64,000 bases of DNA, taken from assembly GCA_023957115.1 (NCBI GenBank), contig JAMLHN010000014.1, forward strand, positions 18,787-82,786, read 5' to 3'. The notes under the pieces are model-generated. The model saw only the letters and a list, made by a program, of their open reading frames with translations, had not been told where the DNA came from and made no database searches. This document shows positions 50,356 through 58,267 of this stretch, in pieces. Every line of letters starts with the position of its first letter. Positions within the stretch are counted from its first letter, which is position 1. A program made the translations under genes and the position numbers. Source of the stretch: Thermomicrobiales bacterium (lineage in GTDB: Bacteria; Chloroflexota; Chloroflexia; Thermomicrobiales; UBA6265).

Positions 50356-51507
50356 CTAGCAGCTGGCGAGACAGGTGCCGGTGCCGCCCGGCTCGTCCGC
50401 GCCACAGCATTCGAGGCCGTCCTGGCAGGGGCTCTCGGTGCCGCTCGTGCACGGGCAGTTCTCCTGACCGTTGCAATCGCTGGAATCGCACGACGCCATG
50501 CAGGTGCCCGGCGAGCCCGGATCGGTCATATCGGCCGCGCAGCAGACAAGCCCGGAGTCGCAGTTGCCGTCGACGCCGGTGGTGCAGGCGCAGCCATCGC
50601 CGGTGCAACCGCCGTCGCCACAATCGCTGGAGCACGTCCCTGTGCCACCTGGCGTATCGGCGCCGGTGCAGCAGAGGCCGTCGTCGCAGGCGCCCTCGGT
50701 ACCGGCGGTGCAGTCGCAGCCTTCGCTGGTACAGGCCGGGACCTCGGTCGGCGCCGGGTCGCATTCCTCTTCGGTCATGCAGGTGCCGGGGCCGCCCGGC
50801 ATGGTCACTCCACAGCAGACCAGGCCGTCATCGCAGGCATCTTGGACACCGCCGTTGCAGTCGCAGCCTTCGCCGGTGCAGGCGGGCTCTTCGGTCGGCG
50901 CTGGTGGCGGAACCTCGGTTGGCTCAGCCGGCGCGGCGCCCGGACAGGTGGTCTCGTTGGTCAGGCAGATACCAGGGCCACCCATGGCATCGGTGGTCGC
51001 GCAACAGGTGAGCCGGCTGGAATGACAGGCGTCGTCCGTGCCGGTGATACACCCGCATCCGGCGTGCAATTCGGAGCGAAGGAGGACATCACCACTCTGG
51101 ATGGTGGGGATGCCGCTGAGAATGTTGGCGGCATTGCCCGCAATCCAGGCATCTTCCTGTTGAGCGGCGGCGACCGCGGTGGTCTCGTCGAGGAAGGTCG
51201 AGATCGCCAGAATCTGACCGTCACCGAACACGAGGTTGTATTCGATGAATCCCGGCTGTTGCTCCATGACGGGAATCAACCCGTTCAGGCCGCTGGCTGC
51301 ATCCGATTCGGTTCCGGAGTACGCATACGTGCGCACCGAGATGAACCGGTCCTTGGCCGTGGTGTCCGCGTCCTGAGCGGCAACGCTCGTGAACTTGTTC
51401 ACCGCGATCGCCCCCACCGCAACACCCGCGCTCGCGCGCATCATGTCACGGCGAGAGAGCCGGCTTCCCAATTTCTTGGCGAACGAATCGAAACGATTTG
51501 GGTCCAC
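50356..51507 (-). CDS. Tat-exported ABM-like + five-unit cysteine-array protein
   Basis: 383 residues from the GTG at 51507 (AAAGGAGG seven bases upstream; the open frame continues further). Leader NRFDSFAKKLGSRLSRRDMMRASAG. An alpha/beta domain of about 90 residues resembling ABM monooxygenase folds follows (GLIPVMEQQPGFIEYNLVF). Five units of about 38 residues come next, with C-x4-CxC-x6-8-C-x4/5-L-x-CC-x9-12-G-x-C. Thr/Pro-rich linkers separate the first two units. It looks extracellular and disulfide-rich. A paralogue lies 546 bases upstream (52054-53193). Function unknown. Confidence 0.75.
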   Translation of the reverse strand: MDPNRFDSFAKKLGSRLSRRDMMRASAGVAVGAIAVNKFTSVAAQDADTTAKDRFISVRTYAYSGTESDAASGLNGLIPVMEQQPGFIEYNLVFGDGQILAISTFLDETTAVAAAQQEDAWIAGNAANILSGIPTIQSGDVLLRSELHAGCGCITGTDDACHSSRLTCCATTDAMGGPGICLTNETTCPGAAPAEPTEVPPPAPTEEPACTGEGCDCNGGVQDACDDGLVCCGVTMPGGPGTCMTEEECDPAPTEVPACTSEGCDCTAGTEGACDDGLCCTGADTPGGTGTCSSDCGDGGCTGDGCACTTGVDGNCDSGLVCCAADMTDPGSPGTCMASCDSSDCNGQENCPCTSGTESPCQDGLECCGADEPGGTGTCLASC

Positions 51508-52053
51508 GCGTTGTCCTCCTTTGCCCTCTGTGGGAGACACTATTGGTGGTATGCGGGACAGCCAGACGACCTGCCTGAGCCCCGGGTCATGCTACCAGCG
51601 GCACGCGAAGCCCCGCACAGGCGCGCGCCTGCGTACGTTTCTCCACTGGTACCTACCAGTTAATACCATTTGTAAAACGCCGTCCAGTGTCCATTGGTTC
51701 CTTGTATGGGCACCATGAGTCTCGCTGATGCCGTCAGGATCAGACAGGACGACGGATCGTCTATCCGAGAACCACTTGAATAGGAGAATACCACCGAAGG
51801 AACGCGATCTTCGTCTTGTCACCCTTCACTGGGGCGGGACGCTCACCGACGCGGATCACCGGCACCTCTTCCGCTAGGCGGCTACATGCGCGAACACGCA
51901 GGACTCCCCAACGTTGAAACGCTGGGCTAATACCCCCTTTGTGCGTACATACGCGCCCTATCTGCAGGATTCTGTCGCAACGGCGGAGTGCATCTCTGTT
52001 CTTCTGCCCGTTGCCGTGCGTTCCATCGTTCTCCTCAGGACTCCGGACCTCTC
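51508..52053. other. Gene-free interval between the two cysteine-array genes
   Basis: No gene. Contains an inverted repeat ACTGGT-4-ACCAGT (51645-51660) followed by AT-rich sequence, a second copy of the CCCCAACGTTGAAACGCTGG element (51907-51934), and heptamers at the 3' end of the upstream paralogue (52034-52054). Confidence 0.5.
51907..51934. repeat. CCCCAACGTTGAAACGCTGG element, copy 2
   Basis: Matches 41891-41918 at about 25 of 28 bases. Confidence 0.55.
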
Positions 52054-52054
52054 T
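52034..52054. repeat. Heptamers CTCAGGA, CTCCGGA, CCTCTCT at a stop codon
   Basis: Three 7-mers ending exactly at the first base of the stop codon (52054-52056) of the minus-strand cysteine-array gene. Confidence 0.6.
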
Positions 52055-53193
52055 CAGCAGCTGAGCTCGCAGATACCCGAATCCCCACCCGTGGCGCCGC
52101 AGCAGATCAGACCGGGATCGCATTCCCAAAGTGTGCCCGGCGCGCATTCGCATCCTTCGGCTCCGGGGCATGGGCCGGAGGTGTCCGAGCAGACGGTGAG
52201 GCACGCGCCAATCGAGCCTGGGCTGGATGAGACGATTCCGCAACAGTGCAAGCCGGCATCGCAGTTCCCGTCGACCCCGACCGTGCAGGCGCAGCCTTCT
52301 CCGGTGCAGGTGCAGGCGTACTGGCAGGTGCCCGCGCCGCCGATCTCGCTTGGTCCGCAGCAGACGAGCCCGGAATCGCAGGTATTGACCTCACTGGCGA
52401 TACAGAAACACCCTTCACTGCCGCACGGACAGCTGCTGGAACAAGTTCCTGTCGAGCTGCAACATTCGAGTCCCGCGTCGCAGGCGCCATCGATCCCGGG
52501 CGTGCAGCTGCACCCCGCTCCGGTGCAGCTGGGAACCTCGGTAGGGGTATCGGCAGCGACCATCGGTTCGGAAACAACCTCGCTCGTCTCCGATGGGGTC
52601 TCCTCTGGCAGGTCGTCACCGGCGTCGCCGGGGCAGGTGGTGGCCGCGGTCAGGCAGATACCCCTTTCCTCGTCCTCGCTCGTTGGGCAGCAAACGAGCC
52701 GATCGGATCCGCACGAATCGTCGTCATCCGGCGAGCAGCCACATTCGGTTTGCAGATCGGAGCGCAGGAAAACCGCACCCTCGAAGGCGCTGGGGCTGTC
52801 GGGCAGCACATCCTGCGCGTTTTCCTCGACCCACTCGTGCAAGAGCGCATCCGCCTCCGCCCAGGCGTCCGCGTCAAAAAATGCGGTGACGATATGGATC
52901 TCTTCGTCACCCTCAACGAAATCGACGGAGAGGAAGCCCGGCTGTTCTTCCAGCAGCGTAACCAGCTCGGCAAGCGACTCGCTCGCGGCGTCGATGGTGC
53001 CGTAGAACGGATAGGAATGGACCGAGACAACGCGTCCAAGCGCGATCGGTTCGCGTTCCTGCGCACGTGCGCGGCCCGCGGTGGCAACGGGAACGGACAC
53101 GAGCGCCAGCCCGGCCCCGGCGCCAAGCGCCTGGCGGCGAGACAGTCGCGTTCCGAGGCGCTTTGCAAGGGAATCGAAGCGTCGTGGATCCAT
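52054..53193 (-). CDS. Tat-exported ABM-like + five-unit cysteine-array protein, paralogue
   Basis: 379 residues. The same plan as 50356: leader PRRFDSLAKRLGTRLSRRQALGAGAG, alpha/beta domain with LVTLLEEQPGFLSVDFV and HIVTAFFDADAWAEADALL, then Cys units such as CTGEGCACTVGVDGNCDAGLHCC. The two proteins share the domain order and the LLRS/FLRSDL-x-CGC junction, so they arose by tandem duplication. AGGAG nine bases before the ATG supports the start. Function unknown; an extracellular matrix, protease-inhibitor-like or metal-binding role is possible. Confidence 0.75.
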   Translation of the reverse strand: MDPRRFDSLAKRLGTRLSRRQALGAGAGLALVSVPVATAGRARAQEREPIALGRVVSVHSYPFYGTIDAASESLAELVTLLEEQPGFLSVDFVEGDEEIHIVTAFFDADAWAEADALLHEWVEENAQDVLPDSPSAFEGAVFLRSDLQTECGCSPDDDDSCGSDRLVCCPTSEDEERGICLTAATTCPGDAGDDLPEETPSETSEVVSEPMVAADTPTEVPSCTGAGCSCTPGIDGACDAGLECCSSTGTCSSSCPCGSEGCFCIASEVNTCDSGLVCCGPSEIGGAGTCQYACTCTGEGCACTVGVDGNCDAGLHCCGIVSSSPGSIGACLTVCSDTSGPCPGAEGCECAPGTLWECDPGLICCGATGGDSGICELSC

Positions 53194-54137
53194 CAGTCGA
53201 ACTCCTGGGAGGAGAAAAAGCTGGTGAAGGTGCGGGGACCGGATGTGTTCTGAAGGGAATGGTAGCAGCGCCAGCGCGTCGATTCGTCTCTGGACAGCTG
53301 CTGGGAATTTGCCGGGAGGCCGACGAGCAGACGTGAGATGCGCGATCTCGGGCGAGATGCGTCTGGCCCGGAACGTCCGCGGGCCGGCGGTATTGCAATT
53401 TCATATCAACCGTGACGACGGCCGTTGCAACTTCGGGTCTGATGGTCGAAACAGGTAGAGAACGCTGCGACTCGGTGTCATACTTGGGTCGAAGCGTCCG
53501 GAGTGTTTTGGGCGATCGAGTGATCCAGATGACGATGTATTGGACCGAACGAGCACGGAGAATCGGGAAACAGCTCGAATCACCTTGCTGGTGCTGTCGT
53601 TCCTCAGCATTCCCGTCCGGTGCGATGTCTCGGCCGCCCCCCACTCCATCTTCGTCGACCCACCCCCAACCTCCACGAACGGCGATCACCGGAGCCATGC
53701 GGTTGCTGACCGCGGCTCGGCCGTCGCGCACGAGAAGCATGTTCCAGGTCATTCAGTCGATCCGAACGCGGCGCAGGAACCGGATCGCTGTGTCGTTGCG
53801 GCCAATCCAGGCGCCGATCCTGGGTCGCAGGCGCCAGTAAGCTCCTCGCTCGACCTGCCGGTCACCACGGCTCCGCCGGTGACGGAGGCTCCATTCGATC
53901 AAGATGGCGCGGGGATCGTACTCCTCGGGAATGAGCGCGCCGCATTGATCGGCATCGCCGTTTCACCCGATTCTCCCCCTCCCCGATTCGCTGCCTGACG
54001 CGCAGCGACGGGAACCGCACCGGCGGCTCCCTGGTCATCATTCCGTGCCGCATTGTGTATGGGACCGCTGCCGAATCACGGCGCGGTTGACCGGCGAGCG
54101 CGGGTGACCATCTCTTTCAACGACAGGAACACGACCG
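53194..54137. other. 944-bp interval without a supported gene
   Basis: Overlapping frames on both strands (e.g. 53540-53998 plus) are Pro/Ser/Arg-rich shadows without RBS or recognisable domains. A minus-strand stretch starting TWNMLLVRDGRAAV near 53750 looks protein-like but is soon lost, so a decayed gene is possible. No repeats were recognised. Confidence 0.45.
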
Positions 54138-54794
54138 ATGGACGATCCCAGGTCTGGAGGTGTTGCGGCGGCGCGTTTTGGCCGCCGGAGCCTCCTGGGT
54201 ACGGCAGCGATGGGGATGCTCCTCCTGGCAGGATGCTCCCGATCGAATACGAAGAAGCTGGTTGGCACCGATCTCAAAAAGACGCCGGCGCCCGATTTCG
54301 CCTTGACGGATCACGTGGGCAACCACGTCAGCCTGTCCGATTTCTCGGGGCGTCCGGTGGCGTTGTCGTTCATCTTCACCAATTGCCCCGATATCTGCCC
54401 ACTGATCGCCAGCCAGATGCGCACCGCGTACGACCTGTTGCCGGAGAAGATGCGGGACGAAGCCGTCTTTCTGGGCGTATCGGTCGATCCCGAGCGCGAT
54501 ACTCCGGACGCAATGCAGGAATTCACCGCCCGGTTCGCGCTGGACGATGTCCCCGGCTGGCATGCACTTTGGGGGAGCCGGGACGAGCTGGAAGCCGTCT
54601 GGCGCTCGTATGGAATCGAAGCGACCGAGATCGAGGACGAAGTCAATAGTCATATCAATGGCTCGGCCTCGGTTGCCCGCGTGCGCCATACCGATGCGAT
54701 CTATCTGATCGACGGGGACGGCAACGAGCGTGTGTTGATGCGTGCGAACGACGATCCCCAGGATCTGGCATCGAACCTGGAGGCGCTGTCATGA
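54138..54794 (+). CDS. Sco1/SenC-family copper chaperone, lipoprotein
   Basis: 218 residues. N-terminus with RRSLLGTAAMGMLLLAGC: a twin Arg plus a lipobox at Cys33. The thioredoxin-like domain has the Cu-binding TNCPDIC (Cys83, Cys87) and the distant His in VRHTDAIYLID. Sco proteins deliver or reduce copper for the CuA site of cytochrome c oxidase. It couples by a four-base overlap to the TlpA-CcdA fusion, which would supply the reducing power. First gene of a copper/respiration cluster. Confidence 0.9.
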   Translation: MDDPRSGGVAAARFGRRSLLGTAAMGMLLLAGCSRSNTKKLVGTDLKKTPAPDFALTDHVGNHVSLSDFSGRPVALSFIFTNCPDICPLIASQMRTAYDLLPEKMRDEAVFLGVSVDPERDTPDAMQEFTARFALDDVPGWHALWGSRDELEAVWRSYGIEATEIEDEVNSHINGSASVARVRHTDAIYLIDGDGNERVLMRANDDPQDLASNLEALS

Positions 54795-56068
54795 CGTCCC
54801 GTGGACCTCGCCTCTCCTGGGCTGGTCGGGTGGTGGTGGGGCTGTTGGGTCTCCTGCTGTCGCTGGTCATGCTCGATCTCGCCACGGCGAGCACCGCTCC
54901 CGATTTCGAGGCGACCTCCCTGGCGACCGGCGAGACCGTGACGCTGGAGGATCTGCGGGGCGATGTGGTGCTGCTCAACACTTGGGCCACCTGGTGCACT
55001 CCCTGTAAGGAAGAGATGCCCTGGTTGCAAACCCTGAACGAGCGGTACGCCGGCCGGGGGTTGCAGGTCGTCGGGGTGAGCATCGACCGGAATGGGCTCG
55101 ATGAGACGGTGCAGACCTACGCCGCCGATCTCGGCGTAACGTTTCAAATCTGGCGCGATCCGTCCAACCGGTTCGCGCGCACCTTCGAGACAACCGGGGT
55201 TCCGGAGACCGTGCTGATCGGCCGTGATGGCGAGGTGCTTTACCGGTGGATCGGCGCGTTGCCCGAAGAGAACGAAGCCGATCTGGCGCTCATCGAAGAC
55301 GCCCTGGCTGGAACGGTAACCGACGCCAGCCAGGTGACCTCGACCGTCACGCGAGTCGGTATTCCGGTTGCATTCGCGGCGGGACTGCTCAGTTTCCTTT
55401 CGCCCTGTGTCTTTCCACTCATCCCCACCTATGCGGCGGTAATCAGCGGGATGAGCTTTGCCGAGCTCCGGTCGACCGACGCGCAGACCAAACGACGGGC
55501 GCGGCGCGCAACGTTGGTCAACGGGCTCCTCTTCGTGCTCGGGTTCACGACCGTCTTCATGATCTTCGGGGCATCGGCCACCGCGCTCGGCGGGTGGTTG
55601 CAGGAGTACCGCATCTGGATCGCGCGGATCGGCGGAATCTTGCTGGCGGTGCTGGGATTGCACCTGCTCGGCTTGCTGCGGCTTCCGTTTGCCGACCGGA
55701 CGGTGAAGATGGAGCTTGGGGGCCGCTCCTACGGCCGGGCCGGCACGTTCCTGATCGGAGTCGCGTTCGGCGCGGGCTGGACGCCCTGCATCGGACCGGC
55801 GCTGGCCAGCATCCTCACCATTGCCGCGGCCGATGCGACCGTGCGCGAGGGTGTTGGGCTGTTGGCCATCTACTCGCTCGGGCTGGCAGTTCCGTTCCTG
55901 CTGGCAACCGTGCTGGTCGACCGATTCATGACCGAGTCGTCGCGTTTCCGGGCATGGCTCCCCCGGGTGCAGAAAGCGAGTGGCGTGCTGGTCTTGCTGA
56001 TCGCCGTCCTGCTACTGACCAACTCGCTCAGCCGTCTCAATGAATACGCAACCTGGTCGCCGTTCTAG
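54791..56068 (+). CDS. TlpA-like thioredoxin fused to CcdA/DsbD transmembrane domain
   Basis: 425 residues. An N-terminal membrane helix (11-30) is followed by a TlpA/ResA-type thioredoxin domain with WCTPC (Cys69, Cys72) and the cis-Pro segment TTGVPETVLI. From about residue 190 a CcdA-type six-helix domain has paired cysteines in LSFLSPCVFPLIPTY and GAGWTPCIGPAL. It moves electrons across the membrane to extracytoplasmic disulfides in a single chain, probably to keep Sco or apocytochrome cysteines reduced. The usual arrangement is two separate genes. Confidence 0.9.
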   Translation: MTSRGPRLSWAGRVVVGLLGLLLSLVMLDLATASTAPDFEATSLATGETVTLEDLRGDVVLLNTWATWCTPCKEEMPWLQTLNERYAGRGLQVVGVSIDRNGLDETVQTYAADLGVTFQIWRDPSNRFARTFETTGVPETVLIGRDGEVLYRWIGALPEENEADLALIEDALAGTVTDASQVTSTVTRVGIPVAFAAGLLSFLSPCVFPLIPTYAAVISGMSFAELRSTDAQTKRRARRATLVNGLLFVLGFTTVFMIFGASATALGGWLQEYRIWIARIGGILLAVLGLHLLGLLRLPFADRTVKMELGGRSYGRAGTFLIGVAFGAGWTPCIGPALASILTIAAADATVREGVGLLAIYSLGLAVPFLLATVLVDRFMTESSRFRAWLPRVQKASGVLVLLIAVLLLTNSLSRLNEYATWSPF

Positions 56069-56091
56069 AGCGTCCAGGAGGAGAACCTGCT

Positions 56092-56715
56092 ATGACCACT
56101 TCGTCCAATCGCCGCTATCAGCTGCTGGGGGTTCTTGGAATTCTCGCGCTCGTGGCCGCCAGTGTCATCTACTGGGCCACCAACCGGACCGAGGCCTACG
56201 AGTTCAACGGAGGTGAGATCAGCCCGGCAGCCGCCGCGCCCGCGCTCGATCTGACCGACCAGAACGGCGAATCCTTTTCGTTGTCTCAGGAAAACGGCAA
56301 CGTCTCGCTGATCTATTTTGGGTACACGACCTGTCCGGATCTCTGCCCGACCACCCTGATCGATTTCACCACGGTCAAGGATGAGCTGGGCGAAGACGGG
56401 GCGGATGTGGATTTCATCATGGTGACATTCGATCCCGAACGCGATACCGAAGAACGGATGAAGGAGTACCTGAACTTCTTCGATCCCGAATTCATCGGTT
56501 TGCGGGGAGACGATGCCCAGACCGAGCAGTTTCTGACCAACTACGGGGTCACGGTCAACCGGGTCGAGTATCCGGAATCGGAGACTGGGTATCTGCTCGA
56601 TCATACGGCGCTGATCTATGTCATCGATAAGGAGGGACGCCTGCGTCTGACCTATCCCTATGGCACCGATCCACTGATGATCGTGGAAGACGTGCAGCAT
56701 CTGGTGAAGGAATGA
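56092..56715 (+). CDS. Second Sco1/SenC-family protein, membrane-anchored
   Basis: 207 residues. An N-terminal transmembrane anchor (10-28) is followed by a Sco domain with TTCPDLCP (Cys81, Cys85) and His in LLDHTALIYVID. DPERDTEERMKEYLNFF is typical. It is closely related in plan to the lipoprotein Sco at 54138 but anchored differently, so the cluster has two Sco proteins. AGGAGGAG precedes the ATG. Confidence 0.92.
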   Translation: MTTSSNRRYQLLGVLGILALVAASVIYWATNRTEAYEFNGGEISPAAAAPALDLTDQNGESFSLSQENGNVSLIYFGYTTCPDLCPTTLIDFTTVKDELGEDGADVDFIMVTFDPERDTEERMKEYLNFFDPEFIGLRGDDAQTEQFLTNYGVTVNRVEYPESETGYLLDHTALIYVIDKEGRLRLTYPYGTDPLMIVEDVQHLVKE

Positions 56716-56786
56716 CCCCGGCGCACGACGTGCCGGTGAACGGATTTCGAACGAATCGCTCATATCTGAGCAAGGAGCAAACAACG

Positions 56787-57377
56787 ATGGCTCGAACCAC
56801 CTTTCGCATGCTGGCGCTCGTCGCGCTCGCTCTTGGACTCATCGGATTTGGCGGAGTTGTCACGGCGCATGACGAAGCGACGCCCGAGGGCTCTCCCATG
56901 GCAGGAGACATGGGTGGTGGTCATGGTATGGGTGGCAGCGGTGCGGCCTATCTGATCATCGACAACGCCGGCGAGTCCGACGTGCTGATCGGGGGCACGA
57001 CCGATGTTGCGCATGTTGTCGAGATCCACGAGATTGCCGACAACGACGGCGTCATGGAAATGAAGCCCCTGGAACAGGGGTTGGACATTCCGGCGAACGG
57101 CTCGGTGACGTTGGAGCCGGGTGGCTACCATGTGATGTTGATCGGTCTGACCCGGGATCTGAATGCCGGCGACACCTTCGAACTGACCCTGACCTTCGAG
57201 CAAGCCGGCGATGTGGTCGTTACCGCAACCGTTCAGACCACCGCGCCGGAGGGCGATGATGTCGTTTCGGTCGAAGCGGGCGATCTGACCATTTCGGGTG
57301 TTTGGTCGCGACCTGCCCCGGCCCTGCTGATGGGCGGGACGCCGGAAGCCTCGCCCGAAGCGTCGCATTCGATGTAG
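56787..57377 (+). CDS. PCuAC-type periplasmic copper chaperone, apparently circularly permuted
   Basis: 196 residues. Signal peptide (to about residue 27), then a Met/His/Gly-rich stretch (GDMGGGHGMGG). The PCuAC copper motif is intact: VEIHEI...GVMEMKPL...LEPGGYHVMLIGL, i.e. H-(M)-x10-M-x21-H-x-M in spirit. The strand that normally starts the domain (here AGDLTISGVWSRPAP) is absent from the N-terminus and instead closes the protein at about residues 168-182. The fold is therefore completed from the other end. AAGGAG lies before the ATG at 56787. It sits between Sco2 and a cupredoxin-like protein. Confidence 0.85.
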   Translation: MARTTFRMLALVALALGLIGFGGVVTAHDEATPEGSPMAGDMGGGHGMGGSGAAYLIIDNAGESDVLIGGTTDVAHVVEIHEIADNDGVMEMKPLEQGLDIPANGSVTLEPGGYHVMLIGLTRDLNAGDTFELTLTFEQAGDVVVTATVQTTAPEGDDVVSVEAGDLTISGVWSRPAPALLMGGTPEASPEASHSM

Positions 57378-57422
57378 ACGGCGCGACGGCAGCCGTTGTC
57401 TGCGCCGGGGAGCATACAGATC

Positions 57423-57890
57423 ATGGACCCAAACCAACACGAACCCGACCTACCGGCACCGCCTGAATCGGCGACGCCCGCTCCGGTTGCCGCTGAGAAG
57501 AAGATCTCGCGCCGGCAGATGCTGATCAATATCGCCATCGGCGGTGGCGGTCTTGCCCTGCTGATCGCGGCACTTTTCAGCAATCGCTGGCGGAACAAAG
57601 ATGACGAGATGGCAGGACTCTCGTTCGTCATCCCGGAGGGTGCGGGAGCCGAGGTGAACAATTCGACCCTGGTATCGGCAATTACCCTGCCAACCGACAT
57701 TACCTTCGAACCAGGGGAAGAAGCGGCCATCTCGGTCAAGAACGAGGATTCGGTGCCGTTGCGGGCAGGTCCGTTCGTCATTCTCCCCGGTCAGACATAT
57801 ACCCAACGATTCCCGAATCCGGGAGAGTTCTTCATCGCTTGCACCGTCGATCCCGCGGAATCGATCACGGTCACGGTGTTGGAGGGGTGA
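57423..57890 (+). CDS. Membrane-anchored cupredoxin-like protein
   Basis: 155 residues. A Pro-rich cytoplasmic start (MDPNQHEPDLPAPP) is followed by SRRQMLINIAIGGGGLALLIAALF as anchor. The beta-rich domain that follows has AGPFVILPGQTYTQRFPNPGEFFIACTVDP. The layout resembles cupredoxins, but the C-x-x-H copper loop is replaced by ACTVDPAES, so copper binding is doubtful. GGGGAG lies upstream of the ATG. Last plus-strand gene before converging CopC/CopD genes. A heptamer repeat follows the stop. Confidence 0.6.
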   Translation: MDPNQHEPDLPAPPESATPAPVAAEKKISRRQMLINIAIGGGGLALLIAALFSNRWRNKDDEMAGLSFVIPEGAGAEVNNSTLVSAITLPTDITFEPGEEAAISVKNEDSVPLRAGPFVILPGQTYTQRFPNPGEFFIACTVDPAESITVTVLEG

Positions 57891-57895
57891 GGGGA

Positions 57896-57952
57896 GGAGC
57901 TGGGAGCTGGGGCGTGTTGGAAAAGGTCCGGAGCCTGGAGTCCTGAGGCCTG
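57896..57952. repeat. Heptameric repeats (GGAGCTG and GGTCCGG/AGTCCTG)
   Basis: GGAGCTG twice, then, after a break, GGTCCGG, AGCCTGG, AGTCCTG, AGGCCTG. Begins five bases after the stop of the cupredoxin-like gene. Two dialects meet in one locus. Confidence 0.65.
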
Positions 57953-58075
57953 CGACGATCTGGATGGCTGATTGCCGGGCCAGTCCAGCGCGGGCGGAGG
58001 CACGTCGTCGAGTTCTCGAACACGCCCTGCAACGATTTGCGAAATGGTTGACGCATACGAGTGAGGTGTTTTGGG

Positions 58076-58114
58076 CATCCCCAGCGATCGGCCTGCGGTC
58101 GATCGCTGGGGATG
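58076..58114. terminator. 15-bp hairpin, first of two between convergent genes
   Basis: CATCCCCAGCGATCG pairs perfectly with its complement across a 9-base loop. It lies in the 377-bp gap between 57890 and 58268, which holds no gene. Confidence 0.6.
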
Positions 58115-58195
58115 GGTTCCTGCGCTACGATCCGGGGGTGCGGTCGCGTACCAACCAATTCGCAAGCCGCTGCCGGTGGTCGTCACCGTAGCCGA

Positions 58196-58241
58196 GGGCG
58201 TGTCTGCCCTCCTGCGTCTTCACGAGAGGGCAGACACGCCC
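58196..58241. terminator. 16-bp hairpin, second of two between convergent genes
   Basis: GGGCGTGTCTGCCCTC pairs perfectly across a 14-base loop. It lies 27 bases after (in minus-strand terms) the stop of the CopC-CopD fusion gene. Confidence 0.65.
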
Positions 58242-58267
58242 CCAACTACGATCGACGGGTCCTGGGC

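Noticed and set aside
53540..53998. 152-codon plus-strand frame as a possible gene
   Set aside because: No RBS, low-complexity Pro/Ser composition in the second half, and no domain.
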